Source of the DNA: Gammaproteobacteria bacterium
GTDB taxonomy: Bacteria > Pseudomonadota > Gammaproteobacteria > Steroidobacterales > Steroidobacteraceae
Direction of reading: 5' to 3'
Length of the DNA stretch: 64,000 nucleotides
Assembly (NCBI GenBank): GCA_027315105.1
Contig: DAHUYP010000090.1
Location: forward strand, 1 to 64,000
Shown here: positions 1 through 7,153 of the stretch, piece after piece
How positions within the stretch are numbered: position 1 is the stretch's first letter
Layout of the letters: the number at the start of each line of letters is the position of its first letter
Position numbers and translations under genes: made by a program
Notes under the pieces: generated by a model
The model's database searches: none
Told to the model about the DNA's origin: nothing
Seen by the model: the letters and a program-made list of their open reading frames with translations, nothing else

Positions 1-88
1 TGGTACCCTGAATCCAGGCGGGAGCGGCGCGCCCGGCCGGGGCCATGCCGAGCAGCAGCAGTAGCAGGGGCAGGAATCGCGTTCGCAT
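1..88 (-). CDS. N-terminus of an unidentified exported protein (cut by window edge)
   Basis: Reading leftwards from an ATG at 88, about 29 codons stay open to the window edge. They encode a classic signal peptide: a short basic start (MRTRF), a run of seven near-continuous leucines, then an Ala/Gly-rich cleavage region before PAWIQG. Only the leader is visible, so the mature function cannot be named. It lies just downstream of apbE on the same strand and has its own TATACT box 15 bases upstream. It is probably a periplasmic or outer-membrane protein. Confidence 0.6.
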   Translation of the reverse strand, partial: MRTRFLPLLLLLLGMAPAGRAAPAWIQGT

Positions 89-103
89 AGGCGCTACTCG
101 GGC

Positions 104-109
104 AGTATA
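104..109 (-). promoter_or_regulatory. possible -10 box for the partial exported gene
   Basis: TATACT on the minus strand, 15 bases upstream of the ATG at 88. Only poor -35 matches (such as CTGCAA at 128-133) lie at the right distance, so this is a weak call. It would give a very short leader. The 148 bases between apbE and this gene hold nothing else that I recognise. Confidence 0.3.
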
Positions 110-236
110 GCGAAATCGCCCCTGCGCTTGCAGGTTCGGCCGCTGACGGCGCAATGCCGGCCGCCGATGCGCGGCCGGTAGTCGTACCGCGCGCTCGAAT
201 TCTCGATCGCTTCGTTCACGATGGCGAGCGGCCGCT

Positions 237-1304
237 CTAATGCGCGCCGGATGCGGCTGCGCTGCCGTCCGGCGCCGCGGCGCCGGCACCCGCTGCGCCT
301 GCCGTCGCCGGCGGCGGCGGCGTCGTGTTGCCGGGCTCCAGGCCCTTCGAATACAGAATGCGTCCGTCGGGCGTCACCAGCACCGCATCCACGTCGTCGA
401 GTCGATTGTAGATCCGCATCGCCTCCTCGGGTCCGAGCACGAATGCCGTCTTCGACAGACCGTCCGTGCGCGTCGCGGTCGGCGCGATGATGGTGGCACT
501 GCGGACCTTGCTGGCCGAATGACCGGTGTGCGGATCGATGATGTGGTGGTAGCGCACGCCGTCTTCGTCGAAATAGCGCTCGTAGTCCCCGGAGGTGGAG
601 AACGCGGCATCGATGAGCGGGATGCGGGTGATTGCCTGATCGGGGTGGTCCGGATGCCGAATGCCGATCACCCACGGCCGGCCGAAGCGATCGCCGATCA
701 CGCGGCTGTCGCCGCCGGCGTTGACCAGCGCATGCGTGTAGCCGCGCTGGCGCAGGATTTCGATGCCGCGGTCGACGGAATAGCCCTTGGCGATGCCGCC
801 CAGATCGATGCGCACGCCGGGTTGCGAGAAGCGCACGGTACGCGCCGCCGCGTCGAGCAGCACGTGCCGATAGTTGACCGCCGGCAGCGCCGCCTGGATC
901 TGGCCCTCGGTGGGCCTCTTGTGCGCGTGGAAGTCGTACATGTAGCCGACGCTGGCATAGGTGATGTCGAACGCGCCCTCGGTGATGCGTGAGTAGTCCA
1001 GCGCGGTGGTCAGCAGGTCGAACAGCTCGCGGCTGATCGGCACCGGCTGCTGGGCCGCCAGCGCATTGACCCTGGAGACCTCGCTGGTGGGCTTGTAGGT
1101 GCTCATCGAATCGTCGATGCGCCGCATCTCGTCCAGCACGGCGTCGATCGCGGCCTCGCCCCTGGCATCGTCGTCGGCCCAGAGCTCGACGTAGATGCGT
1201 GTGCCCATGATGCCGTCGACCGAGCGCTTGAGCCACGCGGCATTCGCCGGCGCGGCGGCCAGCAGCGCCAGTACCAGTGGCGCGGCGAATCGCGGGATCT
1301 TCAT
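237..1304 (-). CDS. apbE: FAD:protein FMN transferase (ApbE family)
   Basis: This exported enzyme moves FMN from FAD onto Thr/Ser of periplasm-facing redox proteins such as the NqrB/C and RnfG/D types. About 355 residues, with an N-terminal signal peptide (hydrophobic run, then ANAAW). Family signatures are visible: GTRIYVEL near the start, the segment RIDLGGIAKGYSVDRG, VNAGGDSRV, and the metal-binding end region HHIIDPHTGHSA followed by ATRTDGLSKTAFVLG. The ATG at 1304 was chosen because the reading frame upstream is a GC-rich extension with no signal peptide. It sits 80 bases after cysM and may be read through from the cys operon. In many genomes apbE lies with TlpA/DUF4266/DUF3570 genes; here that set is 38 kb away (39578-41543). 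Confidence 0.93.
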   Translation of the reverse strand: MKIPRFAAPLVLALLAAAPANAAWLKRSVDGIMGTRIYVELWADDDARGEAAIDAVLDEMRRIDDSMSTYKPTSEVSRVNALAAQQPVPISRELFDLLTTALDYSRITEGAFDITYASVGYMYDFHAHKRPTEGQIQAALPAVNYRHVLLDAAARTVRFSQPGVRIDLGGIAKGYSVDRGIEILRQRGYTHALVNAGGDSRVIGDRFGRPWVIGIRHPDHPDQAITRIPLIDAAFSTSGDYERYFDEDGVRYHHIIDPHTGHSASKVRSATIIAPTATRTDGLSKTAFVLGPEEAMRIYNRLDDVDAVLVTPDGRILYSKGLEPGNTTPPPPATAGAAGAGAAAPDGSAAASGAH

Positions 1305-1384
1305 GCCCCGGGACTGTACCGGCGCCGGCCTCGGGGGTCCAGCCGCTGGATGCACGGGCGCCGCGCACGACGCCGCCGGGTGCG

Positions 1385-2386
1385 TCAACCGGCGGCCGCC
1401 TGCGGGCTGGCCGCCTCGAGCAGTCCCTTCTGCGCCAGCCAGTCGCGATTGAACAGGCGCGACAGATACTTCGCGCCGCCGTCGCACAGCACGGTGACCA
1501 CCGTGCGGCCCGGCCCGATCTCGCGCGCGACCTGCACCGCCGCCGCGACATTGATGCCGCTGGTACTGCCGAGAAACAGCCCTTCCTCGCGCGCCAGCCG
1601 ATGCACGTAGCGTACGGTCTCGGAATCCTCGATATGCACCGCATCGTCGATCGGCGCATCCAGCATGTTGGCGGTCACGCGGCCGATGCCGATGCCTTCG
1701 GTGATCGATCCGCTGCCGGTGATCTTGACCACGCCATGGCGGATGTATTCGTACAATCCGCTGCCGGGTGGATCGGCCAGCACGGTGCGCACGCTGCGGC
1801 TGCGCGACTTGAGATACTCGGACACCCCGGCCACGGTGCCGCCGGTGCCGCTGGCCGCCACGAATGCATCGATGCGCCCGCCGGTCTGCTCCCAGATCTC
1901 CGGGCCAGTGGTCTGTACGTGGGCGCGCCGATTGGCCGTATTGTCGAACTGATTGCTCCAGATCGCGTTCACCAGTTCCTGCGCCAGCCGCGCGGCGACC
2001 CTTTGGTAATGGTTCGGGTCGCTGTAGGGTACGGCCTTGACGCGCCGCACATCGGCCCCGAGGGCCTCGATCAGCGCATACTTCTCGGGTGATTGATTGT
2101 CGGGCATGACGATCACGCAGCGATAGCCGCGCGCGTTGCAGACATGCGCCAGGCCGATGCCGGTGTTGCCGGCGGTGCCTTCCACCACGGTGCCGCCCGG
2201 CACCAGCAGGCCGCGCTGCTCGGCGTCGAGCACGATCGCCCGGGCGGCGCGATCCTTGACCGAACCGCCCGGATTCATGAACTCGGCTTTGCCGAGGATC
2301 TCGCAGCCGGTCTCCTCGCTCGCACGCCGCAGCCGGATCAATGGCGTGCGGCCGACGGCCTCGACGAAGTCCTTCACGATGTTCAT
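1385..2386 (-). CDS. cysM: cysteine synthase B-type (O-acetylserine sulfhydrylase)
   Basis: This PLP enzyme makes cysteine from O-acetylserine and sulfide (or thiosulfate) in the cytoplasm, the last step of the sulfate block here. 333 residues. The PLP lysine sits in NPGGSVKDRAA near residue 45, the substrate loop is EGTAGNTGIGLA, and the phosphate-binding glycine loop is ASGTGGTVAG. An insert with an aromatic/His region (WSNQFDNTANRRAH) is typical of fold-type II cysteine synthases. The start ATG overlaps the cysG stop by four bases (2383-2386), indicating translational coupling. The CysM versus CysK label is uncertain. The extended C-terminus (DWLAQKGLL) also resembles cystathionine beta-synthase-like members, but no CBS domain is present. 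Confidence 0.9.
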   Translation of the reverse strand: MNIVKDFVEAVGRTPLIRLRRASEETGCEILGKAEFMNPGGSVKDRAARAIVLDAEQRGLLVPGGTVVEGTAGNTGIGLAHVCNARGYRCVIVMPDNQSPEKYALIEALGADVRRVKAVPYSDPNHYQRVAARLAQELVNAIWSNQFDNTANRRAHVQTTGPEIWEQTGGRIDAFVAASGTGGTVAGVSEYLKSRSRSVRTVLADPPGSGLYEYIRHGVVKITGSGSITEGIGIGRVTANMLDAPIDDAVHIEDSETVRYVHRLAREEGLFLGSTSGINVAAAVQVAREIGPGRTVVTVLCDGGAKYLSRLFNRDWLAQKGLLEAASPQAAAG

Positions 2387-3804
2387 GCCTTGGTGCTTCC
2401 TGTCGGAACCAACGAACCTATGAATTGCTGCCCATGCGCGTGTGCCGCGCGGGCCGCCACGTCGCCGACGATCAGCAGCGCCGGGGCCTGCACCTGCGCG
2501 CCCTGCGCGCGCTGCACGATGTCGTCCAGACAGCCGGCGATCACGCGCTGTTCCGGCAGGGTGGCGCGCTCCACGATCGCCGCCGGCCGCGTCGCCGGCG
2601 CATCGTGCGCCCGCAGGTGCGCGACGATGCGCGGCAGCTGCGCTACGCCCATGTAGAACACGACCGTCTGCAGCGGCGCGGCGAGCGATCGCCAGTCGAG
2701 CGCCTGGGCGCCCTCGCCGGTGGCGGTCACGAACGTCACCGATTGCGCCTGCCCGCGCTGCGTCAGCGGCAGCACCGCCGCTGCCGCCGCGCCGAGCGCG
2801 GCCGTGATGCCCGGTACCACGATGACGGTGATGCCGGCGCGCGCCAGCACGTCGATCTCCTCCCCGCCGCGCCCGAATATGAACGGATCGCCGCCCTTGA
2901 GGCGAGCCACGCGCATTCCGCGGCCGGCATGCTCGAGCAGCAGCGCATGGATACGCTCCTGGGTCACCCGATGGCGGCCCGATTCCTTGCCGACGAACAC
3001 GCGTTCGGCGTCGCGGCGCGCGCGCGCCAGCACCGCCGCGCTCACCAGCCGGTCGTACAGCACCACGTCGCACTGCTGCAGCAACTGCTGCGCCCGCAGC
3101 GTGAGCAGATCCGGATCGCCGGGGCCCGCCCCGATCAGATAGACCTCGCCGCGCGCGCCGGGAGCGCCGGACGCGGCCGCCTGCAGGGCATCGTCCAGCA
3201 GCCGCTGCGCCTCCTGCGCGCGGCCGGCCAGCGCCTGGCTCGCCACGCTGCCTGCCAGCAGGCGCTCCCAGAAGCGGCGCCGCTGGTCGATGTCCGGCAG
3301 CAGCAGCCGGGCGCGTTCGCGCGCGCGGCCGGCCAGCCGCGCCAGCTCTCCGAGCCGCTCGGGTAGCAATGCCTCGAGTTGCGCGCGCACCCGGCGCGCC
3401 AGCACCGGTGAATGCCCGCCCGTGCCGACGGCGACGATCAGCGGTGAACGGTCGACGATGGCCGGCATCAGCGCCGACGAGGCGCCGACGTCATCCACGA
3501 CGTTGACGAATACGGCGCGCGCGGCGCCCGCCGCGGCCACCGCATGATTGATCTCGCGCTGATCCGTGGCCGCGATCGCGAACGCCGCGCCCTGGAGCTG
3601 CTGCGGCTCGAATTCGCCGCCGTGGTGCTCGATGCGGCCGGCATCGCGATGGCGCACGAGCTCCGGATGCAGCTGCGGCGCGACCACGCGCACGCGCGCC
3701 TGCGCCTGCAGCAGCAGCTCCACCTTGCGGCTCGCCACCGCGCCGCCGCCGACCACGAGCACCAGCCGCCCGCGCAGGTCGAGGAATACCGGCAGATAGT
3801 CCAT
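2383..3804 (-). CDS. cysG: siroheme synthase (CysG, trifunctional)
   Basis: 473 residues. It makes siroheme, the cofactor of the sulfite reductase encoded at 12280-13950. The N-terminal half (about 1-210) is the precorrin-2 dehydrogenase/ferrochelatase. It opens with DYLPVFLDLRGR, has the NAD-binding loop VVGGGAVASRK, and carries the central FVNVVDD and GTGGHSPVLAR motifs. The C-terminal half (about 215-473) is uroporphyrinogen-III methyltransferase, with YLIGAGPGDPDLLTLRA, YDRLVS, RLKGGDPFIFGRGGEE and VVPGITAALGAAA. The fused length matches E. coli CysG (457). The start was chosen at MDYLP, the conserved N-terminus. It lies between cysH (56-base gap) and cysM (4-base overlap), forming one cys operon. 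Confidence 0.96.
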   Translation of the reverse strand: MDYLPVFLDLRGRLVLVVGGGAVASRKVELLLQAQARVRVVAPQLHPELVRHRDAGRIEHHGGEFEPQQLQGAAFAIAATDQREINHAVAAAGAARAVFVNVVDDVGASSALMPAIVDRSPLIVAVGTGGHSPVLARRVRAQLEALLPERLGELARLAGRARERARLLLPDIDQRRRFWERLLAGSVASQALAGRAQEAQRLLDDALQAAASGAPGARGEVYLIGAGPGDPDLLTLRAQQLLQQCDVVLYDRLVSAAVLARARRDAERVFVGKESGRHRVTQERIHALLLEHAGRGMRVARLKGGDPFIFGRGGEEIDVLARAGITVIVVPGITAALGAAAAAVLPLTQRGQAQSVTFVTATGEGAQALDWRSLAAPLQTVVFYMGVAQLPRIVAHLRAHDAPATRPAAIVERATLPEQRVIAGCLDDIVQRAQGAQVQAPALLIVGDVAARAAHAHGQQFIGSLVPTGSTKA

Positions 3805-3860
3805 AACCCGGACCTTAGCGAAACGGCCGCGCACTGTCCCGCGGCGCGGCGGGCAGGCGC

Positions 3861-4604
3861 CTAGCCGGCGGCCGCGGGCCGGCGGCGCGGATGCAACCCG
3901 CATTCACGCGAATCCGGGTGCTCCCACCACCAGCGGCCGGCACGATGATCCTGCCCCGGTGCGATCGCGCGCGTACAGGGCGCACAACCGATGCTCGGAT
4001 AGCCGCGCTCGTGCAGCGGGCTGTAATGGAGCTGCCGCGTGCGGATGAAGCTCCAGACCTCCGCTTCGGTCCACTCGAGCAGCGTACTGATCTTCTGCAG
4101 CTCGTACTGCTCGTCATAGGCGATCGGCACTGCCCCGGAACGCAGATCCGACTGCTCGCGGCGTACGCCGGTGACCCAGGCCGCGTAGCCGGCCACGGCG
4201 CGCTTGAACGGCTCGATCTTGCGGATCTGGCAGCAGCCGACGCGTTCACCGAGGCTGTTGTAGAAACCATTGATGCCGTGCTCGCGCACATAGTGCTCGA
4301 CCGCCTGCGCGTCGGGGTAGAAGACCCGAATGCGCCGATTGTAGCGGTGCTCCAGACGCTCGAGCAGCGCCAGGGTCTCCTCCGGCAACCGGCCGGTGTC
4401 GATGCTGACGATGTCGATCTCGGGCACGTGGGTGCAGATCAGGTCGGTCAGGACCATGGCCTCGGCACCCAGGCTGTTGCTATAGACCAGGCGGCCATAC
4501 TCGGCGACCGCCCGCTGCAGCAGCGCCACGCTGGCTTCGGCCTTTGCCGTCGGGGTCGGATCCACGGCGCGGTTCGGGGCGCTGACTGCTATCATGAGGG
4601 CCAT
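3861..4604 (-). CDS. cysH: assimilatory (phospho)adenylyl-sulfate reductase
   Basis: This enzyme reduces activated sulfate (APS or PAPS) to sulfite using thioredoxin or glutathione. About 247 residues. Visible features are SNSLGAEAMVLTDLI (PP-loop-like nucleotide site), DTGRLPEET, the pair CCQIRK and a second pair CAPC, and the C-terminal catalytic motif RECGLH. The CC...CxxC set is the mark of iron-sulfur APS-type reductases, so APS is the likely substrate rather than PAPS. Possible starts are ATG 4625, 4607, 4604 and 4595. I prefer 4604 because a promoter-like pair (-35 4646-4651, -10 4622-4627) would start transcription inside the longest version. It heads the cysH-cysG-cysM operon. Confidence 0.92.
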   Translation of the reverse strand: MALMIAVSAPNRAVDPTPTAKAEASVALLQRAVAEYGRLVYSNSLGAEAMVLTDLICTHVPEIDIVSIDTGRLPEETLALLERLEHRYNRRIRVFYPDAQAVEHYVREHGINGFYNSLGERVGCCQIRKIEPFKRAVAGYAAWVTGVRREQSDLRSGAVPIAYDEQYELQKISTLLEWTEAEVWSFIRTRQLHYSPLHERGYPSIGCAPCTRAIAPGQDHRAGRWWWEHPDSRECGLHPRRRPAAAG

Positions 4605-4621
4605 CATTCTGCGCGACGGCC

Positions 4622-4651
4622 TCATAACTTTGGCACATAAGTTCAGGGCAA
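4622..4651 (-). promoter_or_regulatory. candidate promoter of the cysHGM operon
   Basis: On the minus strand TTGCCC (4646-4651) is followed after 18 bases by TTATGA (4622-4627), a fair sigma-70 pair. Transcription would begin near 4615, just upstream of the ATGs at 4607, 4604 and 4595. Control by a CysB-type regulator is expected from family knowledge, but I see no defined operator. Confidence 0.4.
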
Positions 4652-4685
4652 CCGGACGCTATGCCGCCATCGCGCGCAGCGGCGC

Positions 4686-4701
4686 GCGCCCCCGGGGGCG
4701 C
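4686..4701. repeat. 16-bp perfect palindrome in the cysH-hemB divergent region
   Basis: GCGCCCCCGGGGGCGC reads the same on both strands. It lies in the roughly 260-base divergent spacer between cysH and hemB, about 80 bases upstream of the cysH start region and 160 bases upstream of hemB. It could be a GC-rich operator or simply compositional. The rest of this spacer holds no gene that I can support. Confidence 0.5.
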
Positions 4702-4863
4702 CCCGCCGCACCCCCCGCGGGACCGCCTCGGCGCGACCGTGCGCCGCATGTGACAATGCGTGACTGCGGGGCCGGCGCATCGCGGCACACTCTCGGGAGC
4801 GGCGATCGAGCTTGATTCGCATCCACTAGCCATCGACATCCATCCGCCATCGCACGAGATCAC

Positions 4864-5841
4864 ATGAGCCCTCTGAATCTGCGGCGCCTGCGCCAGAACG
4901 AGCATGTCCGGAGCCTGACGCGCGAGGTGCACGTCGGCCTCGATCAGCTCATCCAGCCGCTGTTCGTCGCCGAAGGCGGCGCGCATCCGGCGCCGATACC
5001 CGGGCTCACCGGCGTGCACCAGGACAACGCCGAGTCCCTGCTGCGGCAGGTCGAGCGCGACCTGGGCGCCGGGGTGCGCAAGTTCCTGCTGTTCGGCGTA
5101 CCTCAGGCGCGCAGCGAGCGGCAGATCGACTGGTCGTTCACGGCCGGGCAGGTCCGGGCGCTGAAGGCGCGCTTTGGCCGCGACCTGTGGCTCGCGACCG
5201 ACGTCTGCCTGTGCTCCTCGACCCCGCACGGACACTGCGGCGTGCTCAATGCGGAAGGGGATCACCTGGACAATGACGCCAGCGTCGGCGAATTGGTCCG
5301 GGCAGCCCTGGCCTACGCCCATGCCGGTGCCGACTGCGTCGCACCGAGCGACATGATGGACGGGCGCATCGCGGCGATTCGCCAGGCGCTGGACGGAGCC
5401 GGCCTCGAGCGCACGATACTGATGAGCTACGCGGTCAAGTTTCATTCCACCCTCTATGGGCCGTTTCGGGTAGCGGCCGATTCGGCGCCCAAGTCCGGCG
5501 CGGCGCTCCGGGACCGCGCGACCTATCAGCTCGACCCGGCACGCCCCAGCGACGCGTGGCTGTGTGCCGAGCGCGATGCCGCCGAGGGCGCCGACATCCT
5601 CATGGTCAAGCCCGGACTGCCCTACCTGGATCTGCTGCGCGAGCTGTCGCGTGCGATCCGCAAACCCTGGGCCGTGTATCACGTGAGCGGCGAATTCGCG
5701 GCGCTCGAGGCGCTGGCGGCGCAGGGCCTGGCCAATCGGGCCGCATTGCACCGCGAGATCCTGACCGCCTTTCGGCGTGCAGGCGCCAGCATGATCATCA
5801 CCTACGGCGCGCGCTACGCGCGCGACTGGCTGGCCGCATGA
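4864..5841 (+). CDS. hemB: delta-aminolevulinic acid dehydratase (porphobilinogen synthase)
   Basis: It condenses two 5-aminolevulinate molecules to porphobilinogen in tetrapyrrole synthesis. 325 residues, the usual length. The zinc-type cysteine cluster is present (DVCLCSSTPHGHCG, about residues 118-131). The two Schiff-base lysines sit in SYAVKFHSTLYGPFR (about 190-204) and MVKPGLPYLD (about 244-253). An SPHD-like metal segment APSDMMDGRI is also present. Its stop overlaps the start of hemL by four bases, so the two steps that supply and use 5-aminolevulinate are co-translated. This fits the nearby demand for siroheme (CysG, CysI) and c-type heme proteins. Confidence 0.97.
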   Translation: MSPLNLRRLRQNEHVRSLTREVHVGLDQLIQPLFVAEGGAHPAPIPGLTGVHQDNAESLLRQVERDLGAGVRKFLLFGVPQARSERQIDWSFTAGQVRALKARFGRDLWLATDVCLCSSTPHGHCGVLNAEGDHLDNDASVGELVRAALAYAHAGADCVAPSDMMDGRIAAIRQALDGAGLERTILMSYAVKFHSTLYGPFRVAADSAPKSGAALRDRATYQLDPARPSDAWLCAERDAAEGADILMVKPGLPYLDLLRELSRAIRKPWAVYHVSGEFAALEALAAQGLANRAALHREILTAFRRAGASMIITYGARYARDWLAA

Positions 5842-7133
5842 GCCGTGCCGCGAGCCGCTCCGATGAGCTGTTTACGCGCGCCCGGCGCGTCTCGCCCGGC
5901 GGCGTGCATTCGCCGGTACGCGCCTTTCGCGGCGTGGGCGGCACGCCGGTTTTCATGACCGGCGGCGCGGGCGCGTGCCTGCGCGATGTCGACGGCCGTG
6001 AGTACCTGGATTTCTGCATGGCCTTCGGGCCGCTGATCCTCGGTCACGCCGACCCCCGGGTGCGTGCCGCGGCCGAGGCCGCGCTGGCGCGCGGTTGGAG
6101 CCTCGGCACGGCCGAGCCGTACAGCCTCGAGCTCGCCGAGCTGATCACGGCCCGCATCCCGTGGGTGCAGAGCATCCGCTTCGTCAATTCGGGCACCGAG
6201 GCCGTCATGTCCGCGTTGCGCGTGGCACGCGGCGCGACCGGCCGCTCGAAGATCCTGAAGTTCGAGGGCTGCTACCATGGCCACACCGATTCCATGCTGC
6301 TGCGCGCCGGCTCCGGCCTGGCCGAAGCGCCAGTGCCCGACAGCGCCGGCCTGGCACCCGACGTGGTGCACGAGACGCTGATCGCGCCGCTGGATGACAC
6401 CGCGGCGCTGGCGGCCATGTTCGAGCGTCACGGCCGCGAGCTCGCCGCGGCCATCATCGAGCCGCTGCCGGCGAATTACGGTCTGCTGCCGCAGCGAACG
6501 GAGTTCCTGCAGACACTCGAGCGCCTCGTGCACGCCCACGGCGCGCTGCTGATCTTCGACGAAGTGATCTCGGTCTTCAGGCTCGGGTTTCAGGGCTACG
6601 CGGGCGTGAGCGCGATCCAGCCGGACCTCGTGACCTACGGCAAGGTCATCGGCGGTGGCTTCCCGGTCGGCGCCTACGGCGGACGCCGCGAGCTCATGGA
6701 GCTGGTCGCGCCGGCCGGCCCCGTCTACCAGGCCGGCACCTTGAGCGCCAATCCGCTGGCAATGTGCGCCGGACTCGCGACCCTGCAGCAGCTGGAGGAT
6801 GGCCGGCTGTACGAGCGCCTCGAGGCGCTCGGCGCACGGCTGGAGCGCGCACTCAGTCGCGCACCGACCATCGCGCTGCAGCGCGTCGGCTCGATCTTCT
6901 GGCTCTGCGGCTCCGCGGGCGGGCGGCCGGCCACGCCGATGCGCACGCCGCAGAGCTTCCCGCCCGATGCGGGCAAGCGCTTTGCGGCGCTGTTCCATCC
7001 GCTGCTCGAGCGCGGCATCTACCTGGCCCCCAGCGCCTTCGAGGTCGGCTTCCTGTCGGCCGCGCACAGCGAAGAGCACGTCGATGCCCTGGCCGCGGCG
7101 CTGATCGAGCTCGACGCGCGCGCGTCGGCTTAG
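5838..7133 (+). CDS. hemL: glutamate-1-semialdehyde 2,1-aminomutase
   Basis: This PLP enzyme converts glutamate-1-semialdehyde to 5-aminolevulinate, the C5 route precursor used by HemB. 431 residues. Characteristic sequence is seen throughout: VSPGGVHSPVRAF at the N-terminus, FVNSGTEAVMSALR, the phosphate-site YHGHTD, the PLP aspartate in LIFDEVIS, the Schiff-base lysine in TYGKVIGGGFPVGAYGG (about residue 270), and QAGTLSANPLAM. The ATG lies in the ATGA overlap with hemB. Its stop is 20 bases from the convergent glgX stop. Confidence 0.95.
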   Translation: MSRAASRSDELFTRARRVSPGGVHSPVRAFRGVGGTPVFMTGGAGACLRDVDGREYLDFCMAFGPLILGHADPRVRAAAEAALARGWSLGTAEPYSLELAELITARIPWVQSIRFVNSGTEAVMSALRVARGATGRSKILKFEGCYHGHTDSMLLRAGSGLAEAPVPDSAGLAPDVVHETLIAPLDDTAALAAMFERHGRELAAAIIEPLPANYGLLPQRTEFLQTLERLVHAHGALLIFDEVISVFRLGFQGYAGVSAIQPDLVTYGKVIGGGFPVGAYGGRRELMELVAPAGPVYQAGTLSANPLAMCAGLATLQQLEDGRLYERLEALGARLERALSRAPTIALQRVGSIFWLCGSAGGRPATPMRTPQSFPPDAGKRFAALFHPLLERGIYLAPSAFEVGFLSAAHSEEHVDALAAALIELDARASA

Positions 7134-7153
7134 CGACCGCCCGCGGCGCCGCC

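Noticed and set aside
94-1659. Long minus-strand open frame overlapping apbE
   Set aside because: It is an Arg/Ala-rich out-of-frame shadow, and the ApbE frame has clear family motifs. Many such shadows exist in this GC-rich DNA.
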